DNA from: Desulfofustis sp.
GTDB taxonomy: Bacteria; Desulfobacterota; Desulfobulbia; Desulfobulbales; Desulfocapsaceae
Assembly: GCA_030145365.1 (NCBI GenBank)
Contig: JAQYVS010000012.1
Coordinates: 1 to 8,122, forward strand
Length of the DNA stretch: 8,122 nucleotides
Direction: 5' to 3'
The notes under the pieces are model-generated. The model saw nothing but the letters and a program-made list of their open reading frames with translations. It searched no databases and had not been told where the DNA came from. This document shows positions 1 to 6,681 of this stretch, one piece after another (the stretch's first letter is position 1; each line of letters opens with the position of its first letter). A program made the translations under genes and the position numbers.

Positions 1-99
1 ATCGGGCTCTATCGATCGCTGGGTGGACAGATCGAACTCCCTGAGCCTGAGATTGCCGGAGCTGAGGTTGAAATGTCTTTTTCCGGTCAAAGTAAATGA
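1..99 (+). CDS. RND efflux outer-membrane factor (TolC/NodT type), C-terminal end only
   Basis: The window opens inside a reading frame that ends at TGA 97-99 and yields 32 residues. They include LYRSLGGQ, which resembles the LY(K/R)ALGGGW signature near the C-terminus of NodT-type outer-membrane efflux proteins. These proteins form trimeric channels that span the outer membrane and periplasm and dock onto an RND pump. The fragment is followed after 10 nt by an adaptor gene and then a permease gene, as expected for a three-gene efflux operon. The canonical third Gly and the Trp are replaced by Gln-Ile here. The 5' end lies outside the window. Family assignment rests on a short motif plus context, so it is likely but not certain. 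Confidence 0.72.
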   Translation: MGLYRSLGGQIELPEPEIAGAEVEMSFSGQSK

Positions 100-109
100 G
101 GGCTAGTGT

Positions 110-1495
110 ATGAAATCCGAGCACAGTGGAGATAATCCCAAAACCCGAAAGTTCGGTTTGCGAACGATTCTTGTTTCTGTGGTTGTACCCGTAATCGTGT
201 TAAGCATCGGGGTGGCGGTCACCATGCATTTTATGCGGACTTCACCTAAAGCCGTGCCGCGAAAAAAACCGGTCTATCAGACTCTAGTTCAGGTCGAACG
301 AATACGCTTTTCCACGGAACAAACGGTGATTAAAGGTATGGGGAGCGTCATTGCCGCCCGCGAAGTCGCCCTCAAACCGCGGGTAAGCGGTGATGTGGTT
401 TATTTAAGCGAAGAGGTAATTCCAGGCGGTGTGTTGAAGGAGGGAGAGACGGTTTTAAAGATCGATCCTGCCGACTACCAGCTGGTGATTCATCAATTGG
501 AAAGCGAGGTGGCCAAGGTTCAGGCTGATATGGTCATGGAAATGGGAAACCAGCGGGTGGCTCAGAAAGAATTCGAGCTTCTTGGAGAAGAGGCCGATGA
601 TGCTGAAAAAGCACTGATGTTGAGAAATCCGCAATTAAAACAAAAGGAAGCATCCCTGAAATCGGCTCGCTCACGCTTGGCCAAAGCTTCGCTGGATTTT
701 GAAAGAACGCAGCTGAAAGCTCCGTTTGACTCAGTTGTCCGTTCCAAGTCTGTTGAACTCGGAGCTCGAGTGACGGAATCGGCTTCGGTAGCCCAACTGG
801 TGGGTACTGGATCGTTCTGGGTCCAGGTGGGGGTTGCCGTGGAAAAACTGGATTGGATACAATTCCCGGACAAAGGCAAGCCTGGTACGGGATCGATTGT
901 TCGAATTAATCCACGTACGGGCAATGGACCTAAAAATTATCGTACCGGCAGGGTGGTCAGGCTGGCTGCTGATCTTGAAGAAAACGGCAGGATGGCTAAA
1001 GTAATTGTAGAAGTGGACGACCCACTATGTCTGGATCCTGCAAATCAAAGTCTATTTCCGCTTTTCCTCGGTTCATATGTTCAGGCTGAAATTGAGGGTA
1101 AGACACTGGACCAGGTGTATCGATTGCAACGAGCCCATATGCGTGATGGCAGCAGCATATGGATTCTGACTGACGACGGTACCCTTGCCATACGAGCTGT
1201 TGAGCCGGTTTTTAAGGCTGAGGACTATGTTCTGGTTAAAGATGGCATTGACATGGGCGAGCAAATCATCGTTTCCAACATTGCTGTTCCGGTTGCTGGG
1301 ATGAAGATTCAACTTGAGGGACAGGCAGGATCGGATTCCCAAAAGAAAGGAATCAAAGGGAAAAAACCGGGGCAAATGAACGGCCCACCGGGAAAAGGCT
1401 CAGGAAAAACGAGTGGACCACCGCAAAATAACGATATGAGTTCCGCAGAAAAACCAGGAAATGATCAGAAGGAGCCCGGCGACCGTGCCCAATAA
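110..1495 (+). CDS. RND efflux periplasmic adaptor subunit (HlyD/membrane fusion protein family)
   Basis: This 461-residue adaptor would link the inner-membrane RND permease to the outer-membrane channel. Residues 16-42 form a hydrophobic N-terminal segment after a basic start and show no lipobox Cys, so the protein is probably anchored by a transmembrane helix. The first half of the lipoyl domain lies at about 78-120 (GSVIAAREVALKPRVSG, then GETVLKIDPADY). An alpha-helical hairpin follows at about 124-200. The second lipoyl half has the family signature LKAPFDSVV at 202-210. A beta-barrel (about 235-330) and a membrane-proximal domain (about 330-402) complete the fold. Residues 404-461 form an extra hydrophilic tail rich in Gly, Lys, Pro and Gln that is not part of the usual fold. 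The ATG is preceded at 98-102 by GAGGG, which overlaps the upstream stop codon. The 3' end overlaps the permease gene. The transported substrate cannot be read from the sequence. Confidence 0.93.
   Translation: MKSEHSGDNPKTRKFGLRTILVSVVVPVIVLSIGVAVTMHFMRTSPKAVPRKKPVYQTLVQVERIRFSTEQTVIKGMGSVIAAREVALKPRVSGDVVYLSEEVIPGGVLKEGETVLKIDPADYQLVIHQLESEVAKVQADMVMEMGNQRVAQKEFELLGEEADDAEKALMLRNPQLKQKEASLKSARSRLAKASLDFERTQLKAPFDSVVRSKSVELGARVTESASVAQLVGTGSFWVQVGVAVEKLDWIQFPDKGKPGTGSIVRINPRTGNGPKNYRTGRVVRLAADLEENGRMAKVIVEVDDPLCLDPANQSLFPLFLGSYVQAEIEGKTLDQVYRLQRAHMRDGSSIWILTDDGTLAIRAVEPVFKAEDYVLVKDGIDMGEQIIVSNIAVPVAGMKIQLEGQAGSDSQKKGIKGKKPGQMNGPPGKGSGKTSGPPQNNDMSSAEKPGNDQKEPGDRAQ
1467..1474 (+). promoter_or_regulatory. 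Ribosome binding site deciding the permease start
   Basis: AGAAGGAG at 1467-1474 is a near-ideal Shine-Dalgarno sequence lying 10 nt before the GTG at 1485. The in-frame ATG at 1461 has only AGGA immediately in front of it (1456-1459), too close to be used. The site sits inside the adaptor coding region, consistent with coupled translation of the two subunits. Confidence 0.65.
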
Positions 1496-4400
1496 ACCCG
1501 GTATTATCAAATGGATGGTGCTCAATAAGGTTACTCCCAACCTGTTGATGATTATCCTGCTTCTCGGAGGTTTGATGGTGTCAACGACCATCAAACAGGA
1601 GGTGTTTCCCGAATTTGAGTTAGACCGGGTGTCGGTCAGTGTTTCTTATCCCGGAGCTTCTCCTCAAGAAGTGGAACAGAGTGTTGTTCTGGCTTTGGAG
1701 CGGGCCGTTCAGGGGATTGAAGGGATCGATGAGATAACGGCAACTGCTTCAGAGGGCCGCGGCTCGTTGCAGGCTGATCTTACAGAGGATGCATCTCCTC
1801 AAGAAGTGCTTTCAGATATTGAGCAGGCAGTTGATCGAATTGATACCTTTCCTATAGATGCGGAAGATCCGAAAGTTACCTTGGCCTCTCGGAAACGCCA
1901 GGTTCTAAGATTGAGCCTTTTCGGTGATGTCTCGGAAATGGAATTGCGCCAGGTCGTGGAACAAGTCAAGGACCAGCTTCTGTTGAATAAAGGCATCAGC
2001 CAGGTGGAAATAAGCGGTGGCAGGGATTATGAACTGAGTGTGGAAATTCCGCTGGAGACACTGAGACGTTACAATTTAACGATTGACCAGGTGGCCGGTC
2101 TTCTCAGACAAAAATCAATTGACGTACCCGGCGGAAAGATTGAGACGGATAGCGGAGAGATCCTGCTCAGGGTGACAAACAGAAAAGAATGGGCGGATGA
2201 GTTCAGCCGGATACCGGTGCTGATGAACAACGACGGTTCCACTATCTATCTGGAAGATCTTGCTGTTGTCAAAGAGGGCTTTGAAGATTCCAACCGGCTT
2301 GCCAACTATAACCAGCAGCGCTCGATGCTTCTCAAGATATACCGGGTCGGCAAGGAAACACCAATCGGTGTATCCAAGGCCTCTCATGAAGCAATGGCCG
2401 ATATAGAAAACAGCCTACCGCCGGCCATAAGCTACTCCTTTACAAGCGACAGCTCAGTAATATACAAACAGCGTCTGGTGCTGTTATTAAAAAATGCCTT
2501 CATCGGACTTGTCCTGGTGCTGATTGTTCTTGGCACGTTTCTGGAGTTGAAACTGGCATTCTGGGTTACCATGGGAATACCGATCTCATTTCTGGGGGGC
2601 TTGTTGTTCCTGCCATTTTTCGATGTCTCCATTAACATGATTTCCATGTTTGCCTTTATTATTTCACTGGGAATTGTCGTTGATGATGCAATTATTGCCG
2701 GTGAAAACATCTATGAGTATCGGCAGCGAGGGTTGAACCGTATTGAGGCGGCAATTCAGGGAGCCAAGGATGTTTCCATCCCCATAGGTTTTTCCATTTT
2801 AACCAACGTGGCTGCATTTCTACCGCTCTATTTTGTTCCGGGAGTCATGGGAAAGGTTTGGCGGGTAATACCGTTGGTGGTGATCACCGTATTTTTAATT
2901 TCCTGGTTTGAATCACTTCTTATCCTGCCTGCTCACCTCGCTCATTCCAAACCGAGTAATGGCAATCCTCTTACTCGGGTAATCTCTTTGTGGCAGAAGA
3001 CTTTCAGCGGATTACTTAATCGGTTTGTCACCAGGATCTATGTCCCAGCTCTGGATAAGTTCCTGAAATATCGATTTGCAACCATTGCTCTTTTGCTTGG
3101 TCTTTTAATCATTACCGGCGGCTATGTTTTCAGCGGTCGGATTGCTATGATTCTGATGCCTCGGGTTGAATCCGATCGTGCTGTTGTGACTGCTGTTCTT
3201 CCCATCGGCAGCCCGGATTCAGAAATGATCCGGGTCAGAGATCGTCTGGTTAAAGGAATAGATAACGTAGCAGATAAAAATGGAGGAGACGAGTTACTGG
3301 AAGGGGTTTCTTCATTGATATCTGATAATTCAGTGCAGATCGATGCCTATCTAACCCCGGCCGGTATTCGTCCGTACTCCACCAGGGAAGTAGCGAAAAT
3401 GTGGCGCAGTGCGGTCGGTCCGATTGTCGGTCTGCAGTCTCTTCGTTATGAGTCTGACAGGGGGGGGCCAGGCAGTGGTGCCGGGTTATCCATAGAACTG
3501 AGCCACAAGGACTTCACAACACTCGACCAGGCCAGTCTGCTGCTTGCCGAACAACTGGAACTTTACTCTGGGGTCAAGGATGTTGACAGCGGCTACGCCC
3601 CCGGAAAAATCCAATATGATTTTATCGTTAACGAGCGGGGGGAAAGCCTGGGACTTACTGCTACTCAAGTCGGACGTCAGGTCCGAAATGCGTTTCAAGG
3701 AGCAATAGCACTGCGCCAGCAGCGTGGCAGCAACGAAGTAACTGTTCGGATCCGATTGCCCGAGGAGCAGCGACTCAGCGAATATAACATCGAAAATTTC
3801 ATGATTTCAACACCTGGAAAAATCTTTGTTCCCTTGAGTGATGTGGCAACAATTATCAAAGGACGGGGATATACCAGTATTAAAAGAAGAGACGGTAAAC
3901 GTACAAAAATGGTTACCGCAAACGTCGATCCCATTGGGGCAACCGCAACGATTATGGCCGGTCTTGATCAGGATGTCCTGCCTCAGCTGGCCCGGCAGTT
4001 CCCAGGACTTTCCTCTGGCTATAAAGGCCGACAGGCTTCACGAAAGGAGAGTGTCGGGGAGTTGATGAGTAACTTTCTATACGCCCTCGGTGCCATCTAC
4101 TTTTTATTGGCAATTCCATTCAGGAGTTATCTGCAGCCGATCATCGTTATGGCGGCAATTCCATTCGGTATTATTGGGGCAGTGTATGGCCATCTTATCA
4201 TGGGCTACAATCTCAGTTTGATGAGTATGATGGGAATTGTGGCGCTTTCAGGGATTGTTATTAACGATTCACTGGTTCTGATTGATTATGCCAATAAACA
4301 ACGGAAAAAAGGCAGGTCTCCGATTCATGCCATCACTGCAGCTGGATCCCGGCGATTCAGACCCGTCGTTTTGACTACCTTTACTACCTTTGGTGGATTG

Positions 4401-4598
4401 GCGCCGATGATTTTTGAAACATCCCGACAGGCCCGGTTCATGATACCCATGGCAATTTCACTCGGTTTCGGGATCTTGTTTGCAACCGTAATCACCCTGA
4501 TTTTGATGCCATGTCTGTACCTTATCCTCGAAGATCTCAAAGCCGTGCTGAGTCCAGATCATGGAATTGGACATGTTCCGGCAGACCAGATTGAATAA
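1485..4598 (+). CDS. RND family efflux pump permease subunit (AcrB-like, inner membrane)
   Basis: This is the proton-driven transporter of the tripartite pump, 1037 residues from GTG 1485 (1045 if the ATG at 1461 is used), a normal length for the family. TM1 is at about 13-33 and is followed by the conserved opening of the first periplasmic loop (FPEFELDRVSVSVSYPGAS). TM2-TM6 span about 335-485, with the TM4 motif GIVVDDAIIAGENI placing D400 and D401 at the proton-relay pair (D407/D408 of AcrB). TM7 is at about 530-551, then the second large periplasmic loop, then TM8-TM12 from about 860. In TM10 the usual Lys (K940 in AcrB) is Asn927, followed by Asp928 (IVINDSLVLIDYA). A G8 run at 3460-3467 lies in the second periplasmic loop. 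GTG is preferred because it has a strong ribosome site and gives a typical N-terminus (PNKPGIIKWMVLNKVTPN). Drug, bile-type or lipid substrates are all possible; specificity is not inferable. Confidence 0.95.
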   Translation: MPNKPGIIKWMVLNKVTPNLLMIILLLGGLMVSTTIKQEVFPEFELDRVSVSVSYPGASPQEVEQSVVLALERAVQGIEGIDEITATASEGRGSLQADLTEDASPQEVLSDIEQAVDRIDTFPIDAEDPKVTLASRKRQVLRLSLFGDVSEMELRQVVEQVKDQLLLNKGISQVEISGGRDYELSVEIPLETLRRYNLTIDQVAGLLRQKSIDVPGGKIETDSGEILLRVTNRKEWADEFSRIPVLMNNDGSTIYLEDLAVVKEGFEDSNRLANYNQQRSMLLKIYRVGKETPIGVSKASHEAMADIENSLPPAISYSFTSDSSVIYKQRLVLLLKNAFIGLVLVLIVLGTFLELKLAFWVTMGIPISFLGGLLFLPFFDVSINMISMFAFIISLGIVVDDAIIAGENIYEYRQRGLNRIEAAIQGAKDVSIPIGFSILTNVAAFLPLYFVPGVMGKVWRVIPLVVITVFLISWFESLLILPAHLAHSKPSNGNPLTRVISLWQKTFSGLLNRFVTRIYVPALDKFLKYRFATIALLLGLLIITGGYVFSGRIAMILMPRVESDRAVVTAVLPIGSPDSEMIRVRDRLVKGIDNVADKNGGDELLEGVSSLISDNSVQIDAYLTPAGIRPYSTREVAKMWRSAVGPIVGLQSLRYESDRGGPGSGAGLSIELSHKDFTTLDQASLLLAEQLELYSGVKDVDSGYAPGKIQYDFIVNERGESLGLTATQVGRQVRNAFQGAIALRQQRGSNEVTVRIRLPEEQRLSEYNIENFMISTPGKIFVPLSDVATIIKGRGYTSIKRRDGKRTKMVTANVDPIGATATIMAGLDQDVLPQLARQFPGLSSGYKGRQASRKESVGELMSNFLYALGAIYFLLAIPFRSYLQPIIVMAAIPFGIIGAVYGHLIMGYNLSLMSMMGIVALSGIVINDSLVLIDYANKQRKKGRSPIHAITAAGSRRFRPVVLTTFTTFGGLAPMIFETSRQARFMIPMAISLGFGILFATVITLILMPCLYLILEDLKAVLSPDHGIGHVPADQIE

Positions 4599-4626
4599 GC
4601 AGGTCAGTGCCACTTCTGAACGAACA

Positions 4627-6297
4627 TTAGCTGGGTATATCGGCTGGAGTGTACTTCACAACCACCAGGGTTAAATCGTCTTCGTTTTTGATACCGTTAC
4701 AAAAATCGAGCTGATCACTGCATATTTTTTCTAAAATTCCCTGGGCATCAAGGTTTGCGTATCTGCGCAGGCAATCTTGTAATCGTTCTTTGCCATACAT
4801 CTCCCGTTCTTCGTTGCATGCCTCCCACAGACCATCGGTATAGATCAGAAATATCTGGTTTGGCTGCAGATCTGACTTCTGCTGACTGGTATACTCATAG
4901 TCGAGATCGACACCTAAAGCCAGACCGGGACCTTTGAGTTCTTTAAAAGAGTCATCTGCCGGATCATACCGCAAAGCGGGATCATGGCCGGCTCGAATCC
5001 ATTCCAGGCTCTTCAGTCTATTATCAAAGCTCAGATAAAAAAGGGTCATAAAGCGGCCACTCTTCTCAACATCCCTGCTCAAGTGGCGATTCATGGCCCT
5101 GATTATATCGACATTTGTACCTGCTTGTGAGGCTCGCATGCGTAAAAATGCCCGGGCGCTTGACATGAGCAAGGCCGAGTCAACCCCATGGCCGGTAATA
5201 TCACCCACCACCACTGAAAAACGATTTTCACCGTCCTCAGTGGATATTAGGTAGTCGAAATAATCTCCTCCAACTTCCTCGCAGGCAATATTTCTCCCGG
5301 CAACTTGAAAATGTTCAATATCTGGCGGCTTGTCTGGCAAGAGGCTTCGCTGAACTTCCCCGGCCAGCGCCAAGGCCTTTTTCTGCTCGGTCATATCCGT
5401 TATAAAGGCCATGATACCGAGAATATCGCCGCTGTCAGAGTTCAGGGTGTTGGCATGAATGAGTACCGGAATTAACGAGCCATCCGAAGCTGGTAGCTCA
5501 CATTCGACCTTTTGGTACTCAGAATTTGATGGAAATTCAGCTTTTCCACTGAGCAATTGCTTCTTTGTCCCAACATTATTTTCGAATGGGTTGCTGCCGA
5601 TTAGTTCAGTACGTAATTCACCGACCATTTTCGCAAAAGCATCGTTGCTATCAACGATGTGTAATTCATTATCCATGAGGATAAAGCCTTCACCGGTGGT
5701 ATCGACGATCCGTCGATATTTTTCTTCGCTTCTGCGTAATTGTTCTTCTGCTTCTTTCCGGTGATGGATATCAATAAGAATGCCCTGGTGGTAGCGTATG
5801 CCCTGCTCGTCTTCGATCACCGATGTTCGGTCTTCAACCCAGCGGATTTCACCACTTTTTGTAACAATCCGGTAGTATTGACTATAAGATTCACACCCTT
5901 GACGAACAAATTCATCAATCTCACTTTTGGTTCGCTCCGTGTCACCTTCGTAGACCAAGTCTCGAAACATAACTTTGCCGCTGAGAATATCTTCAGCCCG
6001 GTAACCAAAGCGTGAAATATTTGGTGAAACATAGACCATCTTTCGATCTTCCAGTCTTTCTGCAGCCAGGCGGCGAAACAGAATAGCCGGACTGTTATCA
6101 ATGATATACTCCGCCAATCGCAGGGTTCTGTCAGCCTCGCTGGTACGGCTTTGTTCAAGTTCTTCTACACGGTTGCAAAGTAATTGGTTCTCTGCTGAAA
6201 GCGCCGCGAGTTTGTTGAGCAGTTTTTTGTGTACGAGATTCAAGGACGTATCCTGAGGCACCTCGGCCACTTCACTTCTGTGAGTATTGCTTGTCAT
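4627..6297 (-). CDS. PAS-PAS-PP2C (SpoIIE/RsbU-type) serine phosphatase, cytoplasmic signalling protein
   Basis: This 556-residue protein has no membrane segment or signal peptide. Residues 20-52 look like a coiled coil. The first PAS domain is at about 62-182 and ends in the PAC-like stretch WVEDRTSVIEDEQGIRYHQG. The second is at about 189-308 (EEKYRRIVDTTGEGFILMD onward). A SpoIIE-type PP2C domain fills 309-552. Its metal-binding acidic residues appear intact: D345 in GGDYFDY, D366 in GDITGHG, D488 in YTDGL and the Asp pair 540-541 in EDDLTLVVVK; AGHDP at 436-440 replaces the common AGHNP. Such enzymes dephosphorylate anti-sigma-antagonist proteins (RsbV/SpoIIAA type) in partner-switching pathways, but no partner gene is visible here. 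It converges with the permease gene across a 27-nt gap with no terminator seen. The start is uncertain: ATG 6297 fits the domain layout and lies downstream of a predicted promoter, but lacks a clear ribosome site. In-frame ATG 6357 and GTG 6384 would extend it by 20 or 29 residues; TTG at codon 19, with AGGA before it, would shorten it. Confidence 0.92.
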   Translation of the reverse strand: MTSNTHRSEVAEVPQDTSLNLVHKKLLNKLAALSAENQLLCNRVEELEQSRTSEADRTLRLAEYIIDNSPAILFRRLAAERLEDRKMVYVSPNISRFGYRAEDILSGKVMFRDLVYEGDTERTKSEIDEFVRQGCESYSQYYRIVTKSGEIRWVEDRTSVIEDEQGIRYHQGILIDIHHRKEAEEQLRRSEEKYRRIVDTTGEGFILMDNELHIVDSNDAFAKMVGELRTELIGSNPFENNVGTKKQLLSGKAEFPSNSEYQKVECELPASDGSLIPVLIHANTLNSDSGDILGIMAFITDMTEQKKALALAGEVQRSLLPDKPPDIEHFQVAGRNIACEEVGGDYFDYLISTEDGENRFSVVVGDITGHGVDSALLMSSARAFLRMRASQAGTNVDIIRAMNRHLSRDVEKSGRFMTLFYLSFDNRLKSLEWIRAGHDPALRYDPADDSFKELKGPGLALGVDLDYEYTSQQKSDLQPNQIFLIYTDGLWEACNEEREMYGKERLQDCLRRYANLDAQGILEKICSDQLDFCNGIKNEDDLTLVVVKYTPADIPS

Positions 6298-6362
6298 GAT
6301 GAATGGATAATATCGGAGTGGATGTTGAGACCTGCAATCCTTATATTGCTGCCTCATTGAAA

Positions 6363-6391
6363 AGACTATGCTACATGTGAGCACATGTCAA
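6363..6391 (-). promoter_or_regulatory. Predicted sigma70-type promoter for the PP2C phosphatase gene
   Basis: On the minus strand a perfect TTGACA (6391-6386) is followed after 17 nt by TAGTCT (6368-6363), which matches TATAAT at positions 1, 2 and 6 only. Transcription would start near 6356. That leaves a leader of about 60 nt before ATG 6297 and argues against the more upstream start codons. The -10 box is weak, so this promoter might need an activator. Confidence 0.42.
6373..6388. repeat. 16-bp palindrome in the phosphatase promoter spacer (candidate operator)
   Basis: The plus strand reads ACATGTG-AG-CACATGT, two perfect 7-bp arms around 2 nt. The dyad fills most of the spacer between the predicted -35 and -10 boxes of the minus-strand promoter and overlaps the -35 by three bases. 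This placement suits a repressor or a MerR-like activator operator. No cognate regulator gene is in the window, so the role is inferred. Confidence 0.5.
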
Positions 6392-6404
6392 TTTGCACTC
6401 AGTA
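6386..6404 (-). repeat. 19-bp box, copy 1 (facing the phosphatase gene)
   Basis: Read on the minus strand this is TACTGAGTGCAAATTGACA. It matches the copy at 6567-6585 on the plus strand at 17 of 19 positions, in inverted orientation, and its last six bases are the predicted -35 hexamer of the phosphatase promoter. Confidence 0.7.
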
Positions 6405-6566
6405 AATATCTCCTTTCTAAACTCCATTAATACCCAGGTTGTCTTATCCCAAAAGCGACGAATAGATCATCCGGGCAGTAAGATAAATCCGCGTGCTACC
6501 CTTCTCTATAAATATTGATAGTTTATTGGTTGTATACCCAGTGTGGTTTTAACTTTTTGTGTTTCA

Positions 6567-6585
6567 TACAGAGTGCATATTGACA
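6567..6585 (+). repeat. 19-bp box, copy 2 (facing the zinc-ribbon gene)
   Basis: The plus strand reads TACAGAGTGCATATTGACA, differing from copy 1 only at positions 4 and 12 (A/T swaps). It ends in the predicted -35 hexamer of the plus-strand promoter. The outer ends of the two copies lie 200 bp apart. Similarity stops just outside the box on both sides. Confidence 0.7.
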
Positions 6586-6608
6586 GATAGTGTCGCAGGA
6601 ATTATTGT
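6580..6608 (+). promoter_or_regulatory. Predicted sigma70-type promoter for the FmdB-type gene
   Basis: A perfect TTGACA (6580-6585) is followed by a 17-nt spacer and TATTGT (6603-6608), which matches TATAAT at four of six positions. The start point would be near 6615, giving a leader of roughly 74 nt that contains the dyad at 6639-6660. A short dyad, GACA-N5-TGTC, at 6582-6594 overlaps the -35 box. Confidence 0.5.
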
Positions 6609-6636
6609 AGGCATCGGAAAACTTAGATAAAAAATC

Positions 6637-6662
6637 CGCCGTTTTGTTCGAACATAACGGTG
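6637..6662. repeat. Dyad upstream of the FmdB-type gene (operator or leader hairpin)
   Basis: Arms CCGTTTTGTTC (6639-6649) and GAACATAACGG (6650-6660) form a 22-bp inverted repeat with a single T/T mismatch pair, centred on TTCGAA. A G-T wobble and one further C-G pair extend it to 6637-6662. It lies after the predicted transcription start and 16 nt before the GGAG at 6678-6681. It could act as a repressor site or as an RNA hairpin near the ribosome site. No T-run follows, so it is not an intrinsic terminator. Confidence 0.55.
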
Positions 6663-6677
6663 TATCGTTAACAGTTT

Positions 6678-6681
6678 GGAG
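6678..6681 (+). promoter_or_regulatory. Ribosome binding site of the FmdB-type gene
   Basis: GGAG lies 7 nt before ATG 6689. This selects the start that gives the family-typical N-terminus MPVYEYEC over a TTG at 6644. Confidence 0.6.

Noticed and set aside
562..924. Antisense open frame of 120 codons within the adaptor gene, and similar antisense or out-of-phase frames elsewhere (for example 2115-2387, 2432-2710, 5817-6158, 6827-7024).
   Set aside because: They lie wholly or largely inside well-supported genes, show no family motifs and have compositions expected of shadow frames.
4599..4626. Possible terminator between the convergent permease and phosphatase genes.
   Set aside because: The gap is only 28 nt including the stop boundary, and contains no stem of useful length and no T-run on either strand.
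6298..6384. N-terminal extension of the phosphatase to GTG 6384 or ATG 6357.
   Set aside because: Neither codon has a ribosome site, both fall at or upstream of the predicted transcription start, and the extra residues lie outside the domain structure. It cannot be fully excluded because ATG 6297 also lacks a clear ribosome site.
6366..6418. Orphan Shine-Dalgarno (AGAAAGGAG, minus strand 6418-6410) followed by a ten-codon GTG frame (6398-6366), a possible leader peptide for the phosphatase gene.
   Set aside because: The ribosome site lies upstream of the predicted transcription start at about 6356 and the mini-frame overlaps the -35 and palindrome. It would require a different promoter, and the peptide has no recognisable attenuation feature.
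6430..6541. 8-bp direct repeat ATACCCAG (6430-6437 and 6534-6541).
   Set aside because: Short enough to arise by chance in a region of this size; it matters only if the 200-bp segment proves to be a mobile element with internal repeats.
6392..6579. CIRCE-like half sites (TTTGCACTC at 6392-6400 and GAGTGCATA at 6571-6579) suggesting HrcA control.
   Set aside because: CIRCE needs its two halves about 9 nt apart. These are about 170 nt apart, and the right half matches poorly outside GAGTGC.
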